A stretch of 64,000 bases of DNA from positions 62,001-126,000 of the forward strand of contig NW_002476416.1 in NCBI RefSeq assembly GCF_000189635.1. Reading direction: 5' to 3'. The stretch's first letter is position 1. Each line of letters begins with the position of its first letter. The DNA comes from Tetrahymena thermophila SB210 (Eukaryota > Ciliophora > Oligohymenophorea > Hymenostomatida > Tetrahymenidae). Of this stretch, positions 26,401 to 42,058 are shown piece after piece. Position numbers and translations under genes: made by a program. Under the pieces are notes generated by a model. The model saw only the letters and a list, made by a program, of their open reading frames with translations. It made no database searches and was not told the origin of the DNA.

Positions 26401-29400
26401 AATAGAAGCATCTAAACTATAAGTTGATTATAGTTGTTGTTACTTTTTTATTTCTCTCCAGCTTTTCTTTGTAAGGTTTTTAACAACAATATTCTTTTTT
26501 TTAAGTTCCTAGGAAGTTTAAATAATTTTAGTTGGATCGTATCTATATTTTTCTTAGATTTTATTTAATATACCCACACTTGTCAATTATGAAACAAAAA
26601 TCTTTTTTTATTAATATATATTTTTTAAAATAAATAATCAAATAATAAATACATTATAAAAAAATTAAACTCTTACGTAAAATATTACTACAGAAACAAT
26701 TTTCAGAGCGTTGATATAGATATTATTACACGTAGCGCATTAAAAAGTTCCCGCTTTAGAATATTTGTTTTCTAAATCACATGCTTCGCATAAAGGTCCT
26801 ATAGTCCCAGTTAAACATTTATTTCCAATATACCCACCTAAGCAATTAGAAGGCTGATTTTAACATTACAATATATTATCTGTCTTATTATTGCTTCTCC
26901 AATAACCAGAATCTACAAGTATTACATTACCACCTTTACATTCTGTATTTTATTTGCATTTGTTGCATTCGAATATAGGAGAAGAAAGAGTAGGAGCTAT
27001 TAATTAATACCTTTTTAAAAGAGTAAAAATTATAACAACTGATAAAATATTAATAAAAAAAAATATAGAATATTTATTTACGTTCCATAAGGACATTTAA
27101 CACACTTTTGTAAAATTTTTGTATCTTACTTATCATCACTACCAATAGCCTACTAAAATATTTCTCCTTCCTAACACTCTCTAATTTAAAGTCCTAAAAG
27201 TATGTAGTGCTGGTCAACATCTCTTCCTATATAATTCTTAGAGGATGAAGAAATATTAAGCCATACAAAAGAACCTGGCTTTCCTATGACAAAAAGCTAT
27301 TCAATAATAAATGAAGTATTTGTTGAATAGAAATAGTATTCACTTTATTAGTTTATTATAAAATCGTAATAATTATTATCTGCTTAATTAATAGAAATTA
27401 TTATTTCTTTTTGTAAGGTTTCTTAATAGCTTTTATTAATGATGTTTCCTTATTCATCAAGCAAATTTAATATCAAGTTAGGTAAAGTAGCCCCACTTTT
27501 ATAGCTCTGAATGATATAGTTATCTTAATTCTTCCCTTTGCCTTATTGAATATCTAAATTTTGATTAAGAATCTTCATTTGCTATATATCAAGGACCAAG
27601 CGACTACTTGAACTCATATAATTGTTGCCATACTTTAAAACTAATTAATTTTTAAATATTGAAATATTGGAAATAAATAACATTTAATTTAATTTTACCA
27701 CTCGTATTATTCACCAGTTAGTTGCCCTTATTGTTAAATTATTCAAATGTTGCATTCGATTTTATAAAATATGCACCACCATAATATTAGGCTAAATTTC
27801 TCTAGAAAAGGGATTTATTAATCAAAAGCCAATTCATGTAATTGTTATTTTGATTTTCTTGGTTAACAGCATAAAGTGCTCCTCCAATAGTTGCAGAGTT
27901 TTATATAAAATTACAGTTCTTAAGAGAAACAAATTATCCTTAGCTGCTTTGTATATATAAAGCTCCTCCCAGCTAGCTTACTTTATTAAAAGCAAATGTT
28001 GCATTAATCATTAAGGTATTTTTAACAGGATTTATTAAATTAATTGCTCCACCCATATAACTTCCTTTGTTATATTGAAATTGAGAATTTACAACTTCTA
28101 AATTTCCTGTGTTAACAAAAATGGAATTACTAACACATTTGCTGTCACTGCATGTGTTATTCTATATCTTAACACCACTTAAGAATAGAGATCCTTAATT
28201 GTTAACTATTATCATACTCACATCTTAGCTGTTAATAGCAAGCATTCTTTTTTATTTTATCTAAACGTTTTAATACCTGTTTTATAAATAAAATGAAAGT
28301 TAAAAAAAAAAATTAGACATAAAATATTATTGAATTTACTTCATTAATCATTTAAAAATATTTAAACTTGTAAATAAATGAAAAATTTTATTTAAGTTTA
28401 AATAAATATCTAAAAATTAAAAGAAAGTTTTTTTAAGTATTGATTAAAAAATCTTTCAAGAATTAAATCAATAAAAAAAATAATATTTTAATGTTAATTT
28501 GTAAATTAAAAATCTTTCAAAAATTAAATCTAAACTTATTCATTTATTAATTTATTAAACTCTTTTGAATTTCTAAATATTTTTAATTTTTAAAAATAAT
28601 AAAAATTTTACATTGATGATGAAATAGTGGTATTGAAAATAGTTGCACTTGATGAGCTTGTTATAAAAATCAGTCCTCCTAAGCTAAAGTAACCCTATAA
28701 TTAAGATCCAGATATAGAGAGTTATGAGTTTTATGTAATTTAAAATAAGATTGGGTCGTTGTTGGGAATTTACTTGAGGAAAGTTGCATTTTAAATTTAA
28801 AAATCGTAAATTTAAATTTGAGTATTGTAAACAGAAATGAAAGGACCAATTCCATTTGTAATTTAGTTTATTTTTTTTTATAACTATGGATTTATATCTG
28901 TGCTTTGAGGATCGTTTTCAGAAGTATACAAAGACCTTATAAATATTTATCCATTCTCAGAATATAAAAATCCTCCATCAACTGAAGCAAATGTATTTTT
29001 AGCTATACAATTTTAAATTTTGATTAAATTGCTTTAGGTAGAGCTAAAATATATAGATCCTCCTGTCCCTGAAAATATTTGATTAAATTTACAAGACTGA
29101 ATCTGGATTACTGAATTAAGTTATATACTTACTGCTTATATAGCTCCACCTTAGTAAGTAGACCATAGATTATAAAATTAAGTATTCTAAATAGTAAATT
29201 AGGAATTTGAAGTTGAGCCACTTAGTATCAGTCCTGCCCCTTGATAAGCAAATCCATTTTTAAAAACAGAATCTTAGATAATTAATTTATTAACTCTGAA
29301 GTAAGCCTAACCTCCTGATATGGGATTATTTAAATTATTTTAATTGTTCATATTCATAAACAATCTTTAAATGATTGCTTATTTGATTATTATCAAAATG

Positions 29401-32400
29401 GTAGTCTTTTATTTAAATATTAAAAATAATTAATACCTCATTATAAGTTTTTTAATTTAATTTTACCTTTTAAGAGAAATTATCTATATTATTAAAATTA
29501 GAATTTGTCAATACCAAATTCGAATAAGGAGCGAATATTGAAAGAGAAGAAGAAAATTCATTTATGCATAGGTCAGGAGTATTCATAGTGATATTAGAGA
29601 TATTGAGAGAATCGATTTAAATATTTGCATTCATGTAGCTCTTTATAGAGAATACTGTTGATTCTTAGTAATTTGAGTCAACCTTAAGATTTACATTCGT
29701 AATTTAAATTTTAGAAAATGTGATATTAGTAACAGTAAAATCTTAAACGTCCATAAAGTTAGTTAGACTTTAAACAGCTAAAGAGAAGTCATTTTTTGAA
29801 TAGTAATTTGTGATATTAATATTCGTTAAAGTTGCATTTAAATTTACATGATTAATAAGTTTAATGCAAAAAGATGTTGATTATTATTACTTAGAAAAAC
29901 TGCATAATATATTTGAAATATAAACGTTCGAAGAAATTTAGGAAAAAATCAGATTTATACTTGGGTTGTTTTAAAATATTATGTTTTCAGCAATTATATT
30001 TTGAACATTTTGCAATTTTATAATATAAACAAATTGTAACTAATTCTGTTATGAAACTTCTTAAATTTAGGTATAACTAAATTCTGTTTAATCAAAGTAA
30101 TTTGTAATTTGGCTTTTATTGAAGAGCTCATAAATAACTGAATTCTAAGATATGAACAAGTTTAAAAAGGATGCTGAAGAATTAGCTATTTATTAATTAA
30201 GCTCTAAATCAAGGATTATATTCTACTATGCAGAGCCTGCTAAAATAACGTTATTATAAATCATACTATTAGAAATGCTAGCTGTAAATGTAGAAGATTA
30301 ACTTTAGACACCTAATTTATATTTATAAATAAGATTAAAATTTAATTTATAAATATAAAAAGGTTACCTATAAACTATACGTATTATAAAACGTTATGAT
30401 GAAATAAGAGCTTATTTATAGCATATGAAGAAGAATTAATAAAATTTCTCACTTATCCATTAGTTGATATTATCACATTCTTTTTAATATGAAGATTTTA
30501 TATGGTATATTAAATAGGAATAGGAGAATTGATAATCGAAGTGTCAATAAAAGAAGATTCAAATATGTTTATATCAGTTAATTTTATTGCTAATAAGCTA
30601 TTTTGACTATTTATCTAAATTAAAGAATTTATTTTATAAAAAGTCATAAAGTTAAAATTTATGCTTTAAAAGCTAAAATTTTTTCCCACAATTATAGACA
30701 TCAGAGGTGTTGTGAATCTATTAAATAATAATAATAATATATCATTAATTAAGTAAATTAAAAACTTAAAAAATCATTCAGATATATAAGTTGATTATTT
30801 CTTTGCAATTTCTAATAAAAATACTGTAAATTCTTTAATTTAGTTCTTTATGAAAACTGTATTGTAGTTTATTTAAATTAAAAATATCTGGTTCTAAAAT
30901 TTTTTTGGCCTTAATGTAAGTGGTTTATAATAAATGAAGAATTAGAGCACTTATTATTACAATTTAGAAAATTTACCTTTTTTATACAAAGAAAATGTTA
31001 TTCAGCTGAACATTTAGGCATGTGAAAGTGATAGGAATTTAATACTATGAAATAGAATTTGTGTTAAAAGCAGCATTCTAGATCATAAGCTATTAATATC
31101 CACTAAAATTTATTTGATTTGTACCTTAAATAGTGAATTAATTAATTAGATTTTAATTTTAGCTATCGCTATAAGTAGTTAAAATTAAATTTTAGGTTAT
31201 TTGTGTGTTCGAAGTAGACTAAATTTGGAAATGAGCACTATTCCATTAATAATTTATTCCTGCATACATATTCATCTAATATACAGGACTTCTAGAAGTA
31301 TAATATTGCTATAAGAAACTAATTTCAAGAAGTGAGCCTGAAAGTTAGATTTAATCATATATGAAAGATGGATTAGTTGAAAGAGGATTGTTAAGATATT
31401 ATTAGAAAAGAGTAGGCTGAAAATTTATGTATTTGTTTACTAGACACTATTTAGGATCCATAGCTTATTAGCTCACATACTTTTATAAGTCTAATCTATT
31501 AAATTATAAAATATTTTTATATTTATTAGCCTTAATTAATTTTGTCATTAAAATTTAATAATGAATTAAAAAAGTAATTGATTTGCAAAATTTTTTTTGA
31601 TAAAACCTTCAAAAATGAATGATTTAGATAATTTAATGAAAAAATTACTAGTAAAGTTAAGATGAGATGAAAACATGCAAAGTAGAAAGTGAAGCAGAGT
31701 AGTATATATAAGGAAGAGCAGTTGATTGTAAGAAATAAAAAGAGTCAATCTTGTTAAATTGGTAGGCTTATTTATCAAAAAAAAAGATATATATCCAATT
31801 GATATTGTAGATCAGTGTCAAGTTGTAATAACTAATATAAAGAGCCTAATATCCAACCAATTAATTTTAAACATTAAGACTTTTTAAATCTATTATTTTT
31901 ATCAGGTTGATTACTTTATTATTTTATTAAGAATTCCAGCTTCTATTGTAATTGTAGAGTAAAGCTTTAATATCATTAGCAGTTTAAATTATTAGCAAAA
32001 AATAATCATCATTTGTAATAAATACAAAGTCTTAAAATTGCTCTATTTAAATATTGCTCAGCAATTGCTCATTATTTATGTCTTAAAGGGCAAATATATA
32101 TTTCTGAAAAGTGTATTATGGACTTTTATCTAAAATATATAAGAAAGAAATATAATTTGGTTAAATAAACACTATAGTTCCTTCATTATTCTAATAAGTA
32201 AATATATTTGGTGATTAACTTAGAATTGAACTAAACGTTTGAAAAGGAGGTTCATTTTAGAAAATATTAATACCGTTACTGTCAATAATAATTAAGTTTA
32301 TATATGATTTTAGGGATTACAGATTTCTTTTTTTGTAATCAGTTGTATTTTATAGATAAATCTCTTCGCTCTGCTCATTATCTTGCAGCAATCTTGATGG

Positions 32401-34598
32401 AGTAGTGCAAAATGTTGAATAGTCAAATTGTTAATTGTATTATGATAATATAAAATAGCTTTTTTTTTAATTATATGCTTAAAAACTGACATATTATTTA
32501 ATGACTTTTTAACTATAATCACTAATTGTGTAATTTTACAAAGTTTATACACCATTATTATTACAATATATTCTGATCTAACTTACACTTTAATTTGCTG
32601 TAGTTGAAGAGCATTTCCCATTTGCAAGTTTTAGGTAGAAGTTTATTACAAAGTAATTTACGTAAACAGTAACATTTTAACTAAACTAGGAGCTAAAAAA
32701 TAAACTTTCTAAACTTGATAAGAAAGTATATGAAAACTACTACAAATTAATTGCCTAGTTTTACACTGCATCGTAAACATAGTTTTGAGTTTTTTTGTTT
32801 GTGTCACTAATTTTAATAGAATTTAATCTAATAAGATATTGTTAATCATTGATTTGATTAATATAGTTAATTGTATTATAACCTAAAGTAGTTAAAGTTT
32901 TTGTTTATAATAAATTTCCCTATACAGATGGATTGTAATTACCTGATATCATTGATTTATTAAAGTTAAACTGCCCTACGTATCCGAGTTAAAATCCCAA
33001 AAATAATTGGGTGTTGTTAAGCTAGAAAATAGATGTAGCTGAAAGAGAAAATGGATTAAATTTTAAATTTATTTAATTATAGTTGGTAAATTTAAAATTT
33101 CTATTGACAAAATCTTAAGCTTCATAAACATAGAAGTAGGTCTGTGTGAAAAAGAAGAAATATGTTTAACTGTTACTCTAGACATCTTTGATCATTGTTA
33201 TTGGCACCACTTTAAATACAAATAAAAAGTTAGTTTTCTTTTAAATTGTATTGTATTTATTTAGGTAAAAGAAAAAAATAATTTAACTTTTAAAAGTAGA
33301 AATTATTTCAAATATCTTTATAAAAACCCAAATTTATATAAATCTTTATTATTTTTATTCGATGGACAAAAAATATTATCTTTCTTTCTTTAATTAATTA
33401 ATTTGTATAGAATGAACGAACGAATTTGAATTTTGTGGAAGAAATCTACTGAAAGTCTTTTGGTATTTTAAGATACCACAATTAATTAAGGAAAAAAGTA
33501 AAAATTACATTGACTAATGCATATTTTAGGATTTGAGATGAATGTCTAGAAATTAAGCACTATTTGATTATTTCCTTTGTTAATAATATTAATTTTGTTT
33601 GTGTCATAAAAGCACAAGTTACCAGACGTGTAATAAATCGCTAAAACGTTAATAGTTGGTAAATACTTAAACGTTTAAACGGTACCAGTTAACAGGTAGT
33701 TATCATAATAATACTAAACATTTGTATTGTTGCTATTTGAAACATTATGTATGATACCGCTAATTAGCGTACCAGATTATGAAACAAAGGCTATGAACGT
33801 TTAGTTTACTTAATTACTTTAAACAAAATCAAAAACTTTTGATGGTAAAGCTTGGTCATTCGTTAATTTAAATGGATTGGTCATATTTCTAAGAACATCT
33901 TTTTAAAAAATTTAGCAAATTATAGAAGTAAAAATCAAAAATATCAAAAAAATTACATGAATTTTAAATATTGTATTATATCTAGTCATTTTGCACAAAA
34001 TACAAGTAAATCTTTTATAAGCTTGAAATAGTAGCGATAATTAATTAGCCACTTTGCTAATTACCTAATCCTTATTAATAAACATATGGAGTGACTGCTA
34101 CAAACTGCATAATATCTAATCAAATTTAAAATATTATTCAGAAAATATGATTTTATTTTCATTTTCAATTTACCTGATGCTGTTGCACTATATATTTACA
34201 TATTTTCCCTTAAAGAGTAAACAACAAAGCTCCTTTATAAAACAAATCCAACCATAAGCTAATCACTTACGTAAAAGGAAGAAATACTCTAAGTATTTAA
34301 TGTGGCAGTATACTTTATACTCAAGGTTTAACTTTCAAGTATCTAAATCTCACCATTGATATCTCTAGTAGCTATTAGATCAGTTCCACTTATAGCTTAA
34401 ATATCTACTATATCACCTAAATTTCCTTTATCGAATTAGTAATTTATTTATAAAAACATGATAGATGGTTAAAGCTTATATACCTGAAATCTGCCTTAAT
34501 CCTGGACACTACTATGTCTACGGATTTAACATAACTTGGTTGTAAATTTATCGACTCAAAAAGCTTATTAATACAACAAGCGTGATGGCGTTGATCAT
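23482..34598 (-). CDS. Giant multi-exon surface/transmembrane protein with Cys-rich GPLC module
   Basis: I read this as one gene with many short introns. It starts MINAITLVVLISF at 34598, a signal peptide. Exon one is 34598-34484 and the next begins at 34425, in phase. The ectodomain (34.4-27.0 kb) first has beta-propeller-like repeats (GDIVDIQAISGTDLIATRD and similar), then Asn/Gly/Gly-Ala repeats such as NSATIGGALY and QYYGGAYF typical of parallel beta-helix proteins. A Cys-rich module at about 26735-26850 contains CLGGYIGNKC followed by GTIGPLCEACD. Several membrane helices lie between 26.7 and 25.15 kb, with the conserved LRGEYEVQFWYWEMIKMASK segment near 25.8 kb. A Q/N/S/E-rich tail runs to TGA at 23482. 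The layout matches a large ciliate family of putative transmembrane proteins; ligand unknown. Not all exon borders were resolved, and a split into two genes is not fully excluded. Confidence 0.7.
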
Positions 34599-36434
34599 TT
34601 AGAATAATAATTTTTATTAAAGACTTATCTATCTATTTTAAATTTTGAGAAAAAATACTATGACTTATTATTAATATTAATTTCTACCAATCAAAATTAA
34701 ATATTATTTATCTTAAAGTTACTATTTTTTCGAAGTCCCACTCTTATTAATCAAAGAAAATAAAGTCAGAGAAATCGTTCAAACATTTATTTAAGATCAC
34801 TTACTTACACTATATAAAATTGAAATTTAGATCTTTTTTACTTTTTTGTTAATCTGAATGATTTTTTCTTATTTTTTGAATCAAGTACACAAAAAAAGAT
34901 TATTGTGAAATTCAATATTCTATTGTATTCTATGTTAGTGGATTATTATTATAATCATATTTTATTAAGTCTCCAGATATTATCTGTAATTAAAAGAAAA
35001 TAAAGAATGATCTATTCTTACTTAATCACTTATTATTGTAAGAACAAATTAATTTTTAAATATCTGTCTATTCACTCTTGTTATAATTAAGAGACAAAAT
35101 AACTCTAACTAGGATTCTTTAAAAAGATATTGTGAAGAACATAAATATTTACTATGATTAGTAAAAAAATCTTAAAACCTAAATACGCAGAATATATAGT
35201 AAAATTTGAAGTCTCTCTCACTTTAAAAAATGATAAAATTTAGATCGAACCACAAAAATCATTGGATATGAGAAATAATTTTTAAGTTTTTTTTTTTTAC
35301 TGCGAGAGAGTTCCTAGATTACAATATATTTTATAGTACCACTTAAATTTATTTAGACATTTAAAGAAATATCAATTAATACCTTATGAACTGTTAAATT
35401 ATTTAAGTAATAAATTTAATTTTTTTCTTCTCAATACATGTACTTTTTATCACATAATTTTAAATTACTTACAACTTAACTAATTATTTATTACCTTAAA
35501 TTATAATTTATTCTTTTTATTAATATTCATCAAAACGAATATTTTTTAAATCTAAGAATCGGATCTAACTAAAAAAAGATATTTTATTTACAATCAAAAA
35601 ATTATTTTAAGATTTAAAAAACCTCAATTAAATTATCTATTAAAAATATTTATTCAAATCCTTTAATGATAAACGTTTAGTTAGATTGATTTGAGTAACA
35701 AATATGAAATTTTAGTCTTATTTAAAATGATTCTTAACATATTTTTAAAATTCTTTCTTACTAATTGATCAAAATAGCTTATGTGAAACTAAATTAAAAA
35801 AATAGCTTGATGATAATCCTTAAATATTTGTTTAATTACAAATGCTATAAATTTAATTCATTATATTGTAAATTGTTATTCATAATTTAAAATACTAAGA
35901 AATTCATTAATTAAATACCTTAAAAATGCATTAATTTTCATAAATTCCCTCCCAAATGTTATTAGGTAATAATCTTATTATATGAATATGGTTTTTGGTT
36001 TTATTTCTCTGAAAATTTAGAAGAAAAAATTTACATTAAATATTAAAAATTGATTGATAATTAGTTAAATTTAGATGAATTAATTACTTAGGAGTATTTA
36101 AAAATAAACTAGCTTGTTAAATGATAATTTATATAAATAATTCATAATAAAATTCGCAAAATACTTTAATTAAATGCAATTTAATTAATCTAAGTTTTTG
36201 TCTTAAGACATAATTCAACGAAAATGATAAAAAATGCTTAATGGCAAATAATTTAGAATAAATATTATAAAAAGTTATTCCTAGAACCAGTCAAATTAAA
36301 TTAATAAATTTATTGATAAAAAATATTGATTGATCAGTAAAAATAGTTTGATTGATTTTTTAGAATAAGGGATTTAAAGAAAATAATATAAGCATATTTA
36401 ATTAATTGTAAATTAGCAAAGTACTTTTTACGAA
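34599..36434. other. Mostly intergenic; weak minus-strand exon candidates near 34.9-35.25 kb
   Basis: A minus-strand frame from about 35245 to 35020, followed by a GTAAG...ACAG intron and a short exon ending in TGA at about 34911, reads plausibly (KNQFVLTIISDQ, then IISGDLIKYDYNNN), but no start codon was found. The length is not beyond chance in this composition. The rest is A/T-rich with no gene seen. Confidence 0.35.
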
Positions 36435-37241
36435 ATGTAAAATATTTCAAGAGATTATCCGACATATAGCCCAAATAGCAAAATTTAACAATCAAGGCAT
36501 GAGATTTCTCCATTTGGCAAAAGAAACCAATCCGTTTTTGTAGCACGCGAAAAAGAATAAGATAAATAGCATAAATATTTCTAAAATTCTAAAGTTGAAT
36601 CTTGCTCATTTGTTTTTGTAAAAGGAGGATCAGCTTTGGCTATGCCTTATTATAGTCCAAATTATCTTGAAAAGCATAATTCACCCTCACCTAGCAAAAC
36701 TTAGAAAAAATAGAGATCTATATCAACAGTTACCCAGTAATTTTTTAGAATATTTATTTAGTTAACAGTTTATTTCAGCAAAGCAAACATATTCTTTAAC
36801 TACAAGTAGCAATAGCATTCATAAATACATAATATTTTTTTAGATATTGGTAGATATAATCAAGACTAGCAAATGCTAAACCAAAATTGTTTTTGCTTAT
36901 AAATATTTATTTCAAATAACGAATGATTGAATGTTAAATTATTTTTTATAAATTCTTTAGAGAATCCTATGCTTAAAAACAATATACACATGCAGGATAA
37001 AGAAATAAACCAATGGAACCCTATCATATGAATGCACAAAGAAATAGGCTAATAATTTAAGAACCTAAAATTGCAAGAGGAAATTCTAGTTCAATAATGT
37101 TTGGAGACCCATTGTAAAATAAAAAAATATTTAAATTAAAAAAATAAACTTATTTAATTTCGATTTGTATCAATAATTTACTGACATATTAGTTATTAAA
37201 AATAAATCTTCTTCTTTACAAATTATCATTATCTTCTTTGA
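36435..37241 (+). CDS. Small hypothetical protein, 167 aa, three exons
   Basis: Exon one (36435-36736) is convincing. It starts MQNISRDYPTYSPNSK, with balanced composition and Ser/Pro-rich blocks (PYYSPNYLEKHNSPSPSK). It joins in phase 2, across a 224-nt intron, to 36961-37113 (QKQYTHAGQRNKPMEPYHMN, ending IMFGDP). A third exon 37193-37241 giving a hydrophobic tail and TGA is tentative. No transmembrane helix or known domain was recognised. The basic, Tyr/Pro/Ser-rich, unstructured character recalls small axonemal or cortical ciliate proteins, but that is speculation. The antisense frame 36334-36609 overlaps exon one and is judged a shadow. Confidence 0.6.
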
Positions 37242-38539
37242 AAAGGTATTTCTTAACAAATATAATAAATATAAAAGTCATCCTTACAAAAGAACTTTCG
37301 TTACTACGAGCAAATTATACTTTGAAAAACCAAATTTAGATTTTTATAGCTTACAATAAAATGAAGGAATTATTTCTGACAAGATTAAATATACTCACTA
37401 CCTTTAGCACCTTTGAATCAAACCAATTTAACTGCAAACTCTTTCTTTTTAAAATCTTTAAAATTTATAAAAAATAATATAATTATGATCAAAATAAATA
37501 TTTCTTTAATAAAAAAGCGTTTAATAGTAAAAAAAGTATTTTTCCTAATTGTTATATTTAATAAATTGAATAATCATTAAATGTTATATATTATTGTGAG
37601 TTTCTTCTTATTTCCATGTTAACAAATAAATTTATTTGTCTTTCTTAATTCAAAATTAATTAATTAATTTACCTTATTTTCTAATTATTTTAAACAGTAT
37701 TTTTTTTAAAATAAAAAATATATTTTATTTATATTATAAAAATATAAGGTTAAAAATTGTAATTAATAAATTATCTTTCTCATACATAATATATTGATTA
37801 ATTTGATATATCATATAAAGATAAATATATAATAAAAGTATACAGAAGAAAGGTGAACCATTAAAAAAATAAAGTTAATATATTATGTCTCAAAAATTAT
37901 TTTAAAAAATAATGATTTTTTTATTTATTTTATTTGCATTTAAATTTTAATTATCTATTTCTAAAAATATTTTCTAAGATAATGTTTTACAAATTATCTA
38001 AATTAGAATAATTAAATATATATTAATAAAAATTGCAAGTTATATATTTCAGTAACTAAATTACTAAATTTAAAATATTTCTAAAGTTTTAATTTAAAAA
38101 ATAACTCTGTATCACTTTTTACTAATTATCAAATAATGATGATCTATTTCAAGAGTTTGCAATATCTATTTTGTACAGGGCTTAAAAGTAATTTGCATAG
38201 AAATTCTTTTTTTATTTGATTATATATGCCTACAATAAAAGTTTAAGCTTTTATAAATAATAAACAGTATTTGCTTAATAATTAAAAAAATTTGTTATGA
38301 AATTATGTATAAAAATAATGATTTACTTTATTTTTAATTATAACTGAAGATTTTGTGTTTTATTACGAATGGTAAAAAAATATTCTAAATGAAAATTTTT
38401 TAACAAAATAAATCAAATATGATAATGCACTAATAGTGTTTGAGGTTTGAGATGAATATTATTTAAATCTTTCATATATAAACATTCTTTTTTATTTAAT
38501 AAATATTGCTTATAAAACAAAATATTTAAAATTTTTATA
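37242..38539. other. Intergenic AT-rich DNA
   Basis: No gene seen. From about 38160 the sequence starts to resemble the region just left of the second gap (about 47500), marking the outer edge of the duplicated protease region. Confidence 0.5.
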
Positions 38540-40230
38540 TTAACATATATTTTTAGTGAGTTAATGCCCTTTTCAAATAAAATAGAAATTTTGCTGATAA
38601 CATTATTAAAATGCAAATAATTTAATTTAAATAATAAAACAAATGTGTATACAAATAAATATGTTTTTTAAAAAGAAATATAATACCAAAATATCCTTTA
38701 ATTTGGAATATTATCCTATAAAATACAATAACCTAATAATAATCTTTTTTTCAAAAATTTTAAATAATTTTTATATAAATAATTTATTTTATACATACAG
38801 ATCTATAAGCATAAAAATAACAAAATCCATTTTCATCTTCTATAAATGCATCAAGAATACTGTCTAAAATGAATTAATGCATACTAAAAATACTTAAAAT
38901 ATATTTATATAATTCATATTATTGAATTTATTGTGTTAAATAAACCTCGATAATTGATAATAAAATTTATTTTTTTTAGCATTTATTCTTAATTTAATTA
39001 ATTGAAAAAATCTACTGAATGTAAATCACTTTTTTTCTATAAAATTTAAAAAAAAGTGTTGAAAGTTTTATCAGGAATATGATTTTCGTTAAAAATATCA
39101 TTTTAATTTTAAACTATCCTAAATGATAAAAATTACTTAAAATGATTTATTTAAATGAAATAAATATCTCAAAATATTATTAGACAATCAAAATATAATT
39201 GCTGCTCTATAATAGCTATATATAAAACCAGTAAAGATATAAAAAATCATAAAGTTTTATAGAAAGTTTATTTAATTAGAGTCTATTTGATTGATTGATC
39301 AAAAGCATGAATTTAATTTAACAAATTCGAATATAAATATAAAATTCTATTTTAAGAATCTCAAGCTTTTTTCAGTTCATTAGCTGATAATAGAGTGCTT
39401 TTGTAGATAAATTAAGTCATTAGAAATTTATATTAAACTCTAACTTTAATATCTAAAGAAACAAGTAGATCATAATTTAAATATTTTTCCTAAATTAAAA
39501 TATATATTCATACATACACAAAGAAAATAGAGTCAAAAATTGAACAGTAAAATTTAAGTTTCAATATCTTGTTTTATAAAAGTGAGTATGATATGTATTA
39601 CAAAATAAAAATTAATTTTTGCTAAATTATTATCAGAAATTACAAAATGTTACAATCTATTATTTTATTTGAGTAAATACGTTAAAAATTGTTCAAAATT
39701 TTATTTCATAACTGCAATTACTAATTAATTCTGACAATAAACTTTCTACTTGAAATAGAATTTTATAGTTAATCTAAAATGATGAAATATAGATCTGATA
39801 AATTTAATCTAATGATCTTTTAAATGCTTCTTCTATATTTAAAATCTAAAAATAACAATATTTATATCCTCAATCTATATTTTCAGTTATATTTATCGAA
39901 TCTAATTTAATGCATATTTTTAAATATTTAAGGTTTATAATTTAATGTATTAAGTATGGAAAGTAGTTTTATTAATAAAATTATATTTTTCTATAAACAA
40001 AATTACAATTTAAGATAAACAAAAAAGAAAATTGGTTAAATTTTTTCTTCAACTTATTTAATTTTCTTACTGAACTCAAAAATAAATTAGGCTTACAAAA
40101 ACATTCCCTATTCCAAATTGAACCTTATCACTCTTTATATACTTAGACATTTTTGCTCAAAACATTAAAGAATAAAAAAAATAAAATACAAAAAAAAAAC
40201 TAAAAATAAAACTAAAACTTTAAATAAAGT
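38540..40230 (+). repeat. Flanking repeat F, copy 1 (upstream of protease gene 1)
   Basis: About 1.7 kb of non-coding sequence preceding protease gene 1 and recurring, with substitutions and small indels, before or near every other protease copy in the window. Landmarks shared by the copies are the AATATCCTTTAATTTGGAA block near 38690, the AAATGATAAAAATTA block near 39120, the TAAAGATATAAAAAATCAT block near 39235 and the TTTTTAAATATTT block near 39915. Confidence 0.85.
40140..40230 (+). promoter_or_regulatory. Conserved leader immediately upstream of the protease genes
   Basis: The block TTAGACATTTTTnCTCAAAA CATTAAAGAATAAAAA and the following A-rich stretch is the most conserved part of the flank next to the ATG. 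It recurs near 50870-50944, 56035-56090, 59605-59668 and 62825-62865. Its persistence upstream of intact and broken copies fits a shared promoter and 5' UTR, but conservation by recent duplication alone could explain it. Confidence 0.3.
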
Positions 40231-41232
<1,002 letters not shown>

Positions 41233-42058
41233 AAAAATTGGATAAACTATTATAATTTATATTAATTAAAATATATTATTCATATTAACTATATATTCAT
41301 ATAAAATTGTGGTTCAAATATTAAGATTCAATTAGCCTTTAAAAATAGAATATAAAATTTAAATTAACATTATATTAAAAAATATTAAAAAATAAAAATT
41401 TATATTTAAAAATAGTTTTATGAAATATAATAAACTAAATTGATTTTATAAAATTCAAAAAAAAAAATTAAATACAAAATCATTAAAATTAAATATATTA
41501 ATTAAAAATATACCTCCTCTTTAATCAAAACTACTTTTTTAAGGACTCTTAAAAATATGATTTTGAGTATGCCAAGCCAGCCATTAAATTTTAAATAACA
41601 ACTCAAAGAATAAAAAAAGAAAGAGAAATTATAAATTAAAAATAGAAATAGTGAGAAATCAAAGAATAGAAAAAATAAGAAAAATTTTAACTCAATCAAT
41701 AAAAATACCAAGAAAAAGCTTAATAAAAAAAATAAAAAAATCTTAATAGAGAATAAAAAGAAATTTAGAGAAGAATAATTAGTTATTCATAAAGAAATAA
41801 AAGTAAGAATAATAATAAATTCAAAAAGAGTAAAATAAAAAACATAAAATAAAAAGAAAAGTTTATAAGAAAAAAAGAAATAAGTTAAAACTAATGTTGC
41901 AAATGATACTAGAATTTCTGAATTTAAAAGGGAAATTATTAAAGATATTAATTAATTTTTAATGATAATACTAATTATAAATATAATCTAAAGATTATTA
42001 GAAATAAGTGAAGAAAAAGAAAAAATTAAAGTTAAAATATAATCAATAATCAATTCTA
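41233..42058. other. Spacer with purine-rich low-complexity block
   Basis: The first 200 bases are the downstream flank shared with the other protease copies. From about 41560 the plus strand becomes an A/G-rich run that would encode Lys/Asn/Glu-rich low complexity from an ATG near 41557. I do not call it a gene. Confidence 0.5.

Noticed and set aside
36334..36609. Minus-strand 91-codon frame starting MSKIQLQNFRN
   Set aside because: It lies antisense to exon one of the plus-strand gene at 36435, whose composition and splicing are clearly better.
38413..38867. Standard-code frames on both strands at 38413-38616 and 38643-38867
   Set aside because: They lie in the flank repeat, are not preserved in the other copies and have A/T-driven composition.
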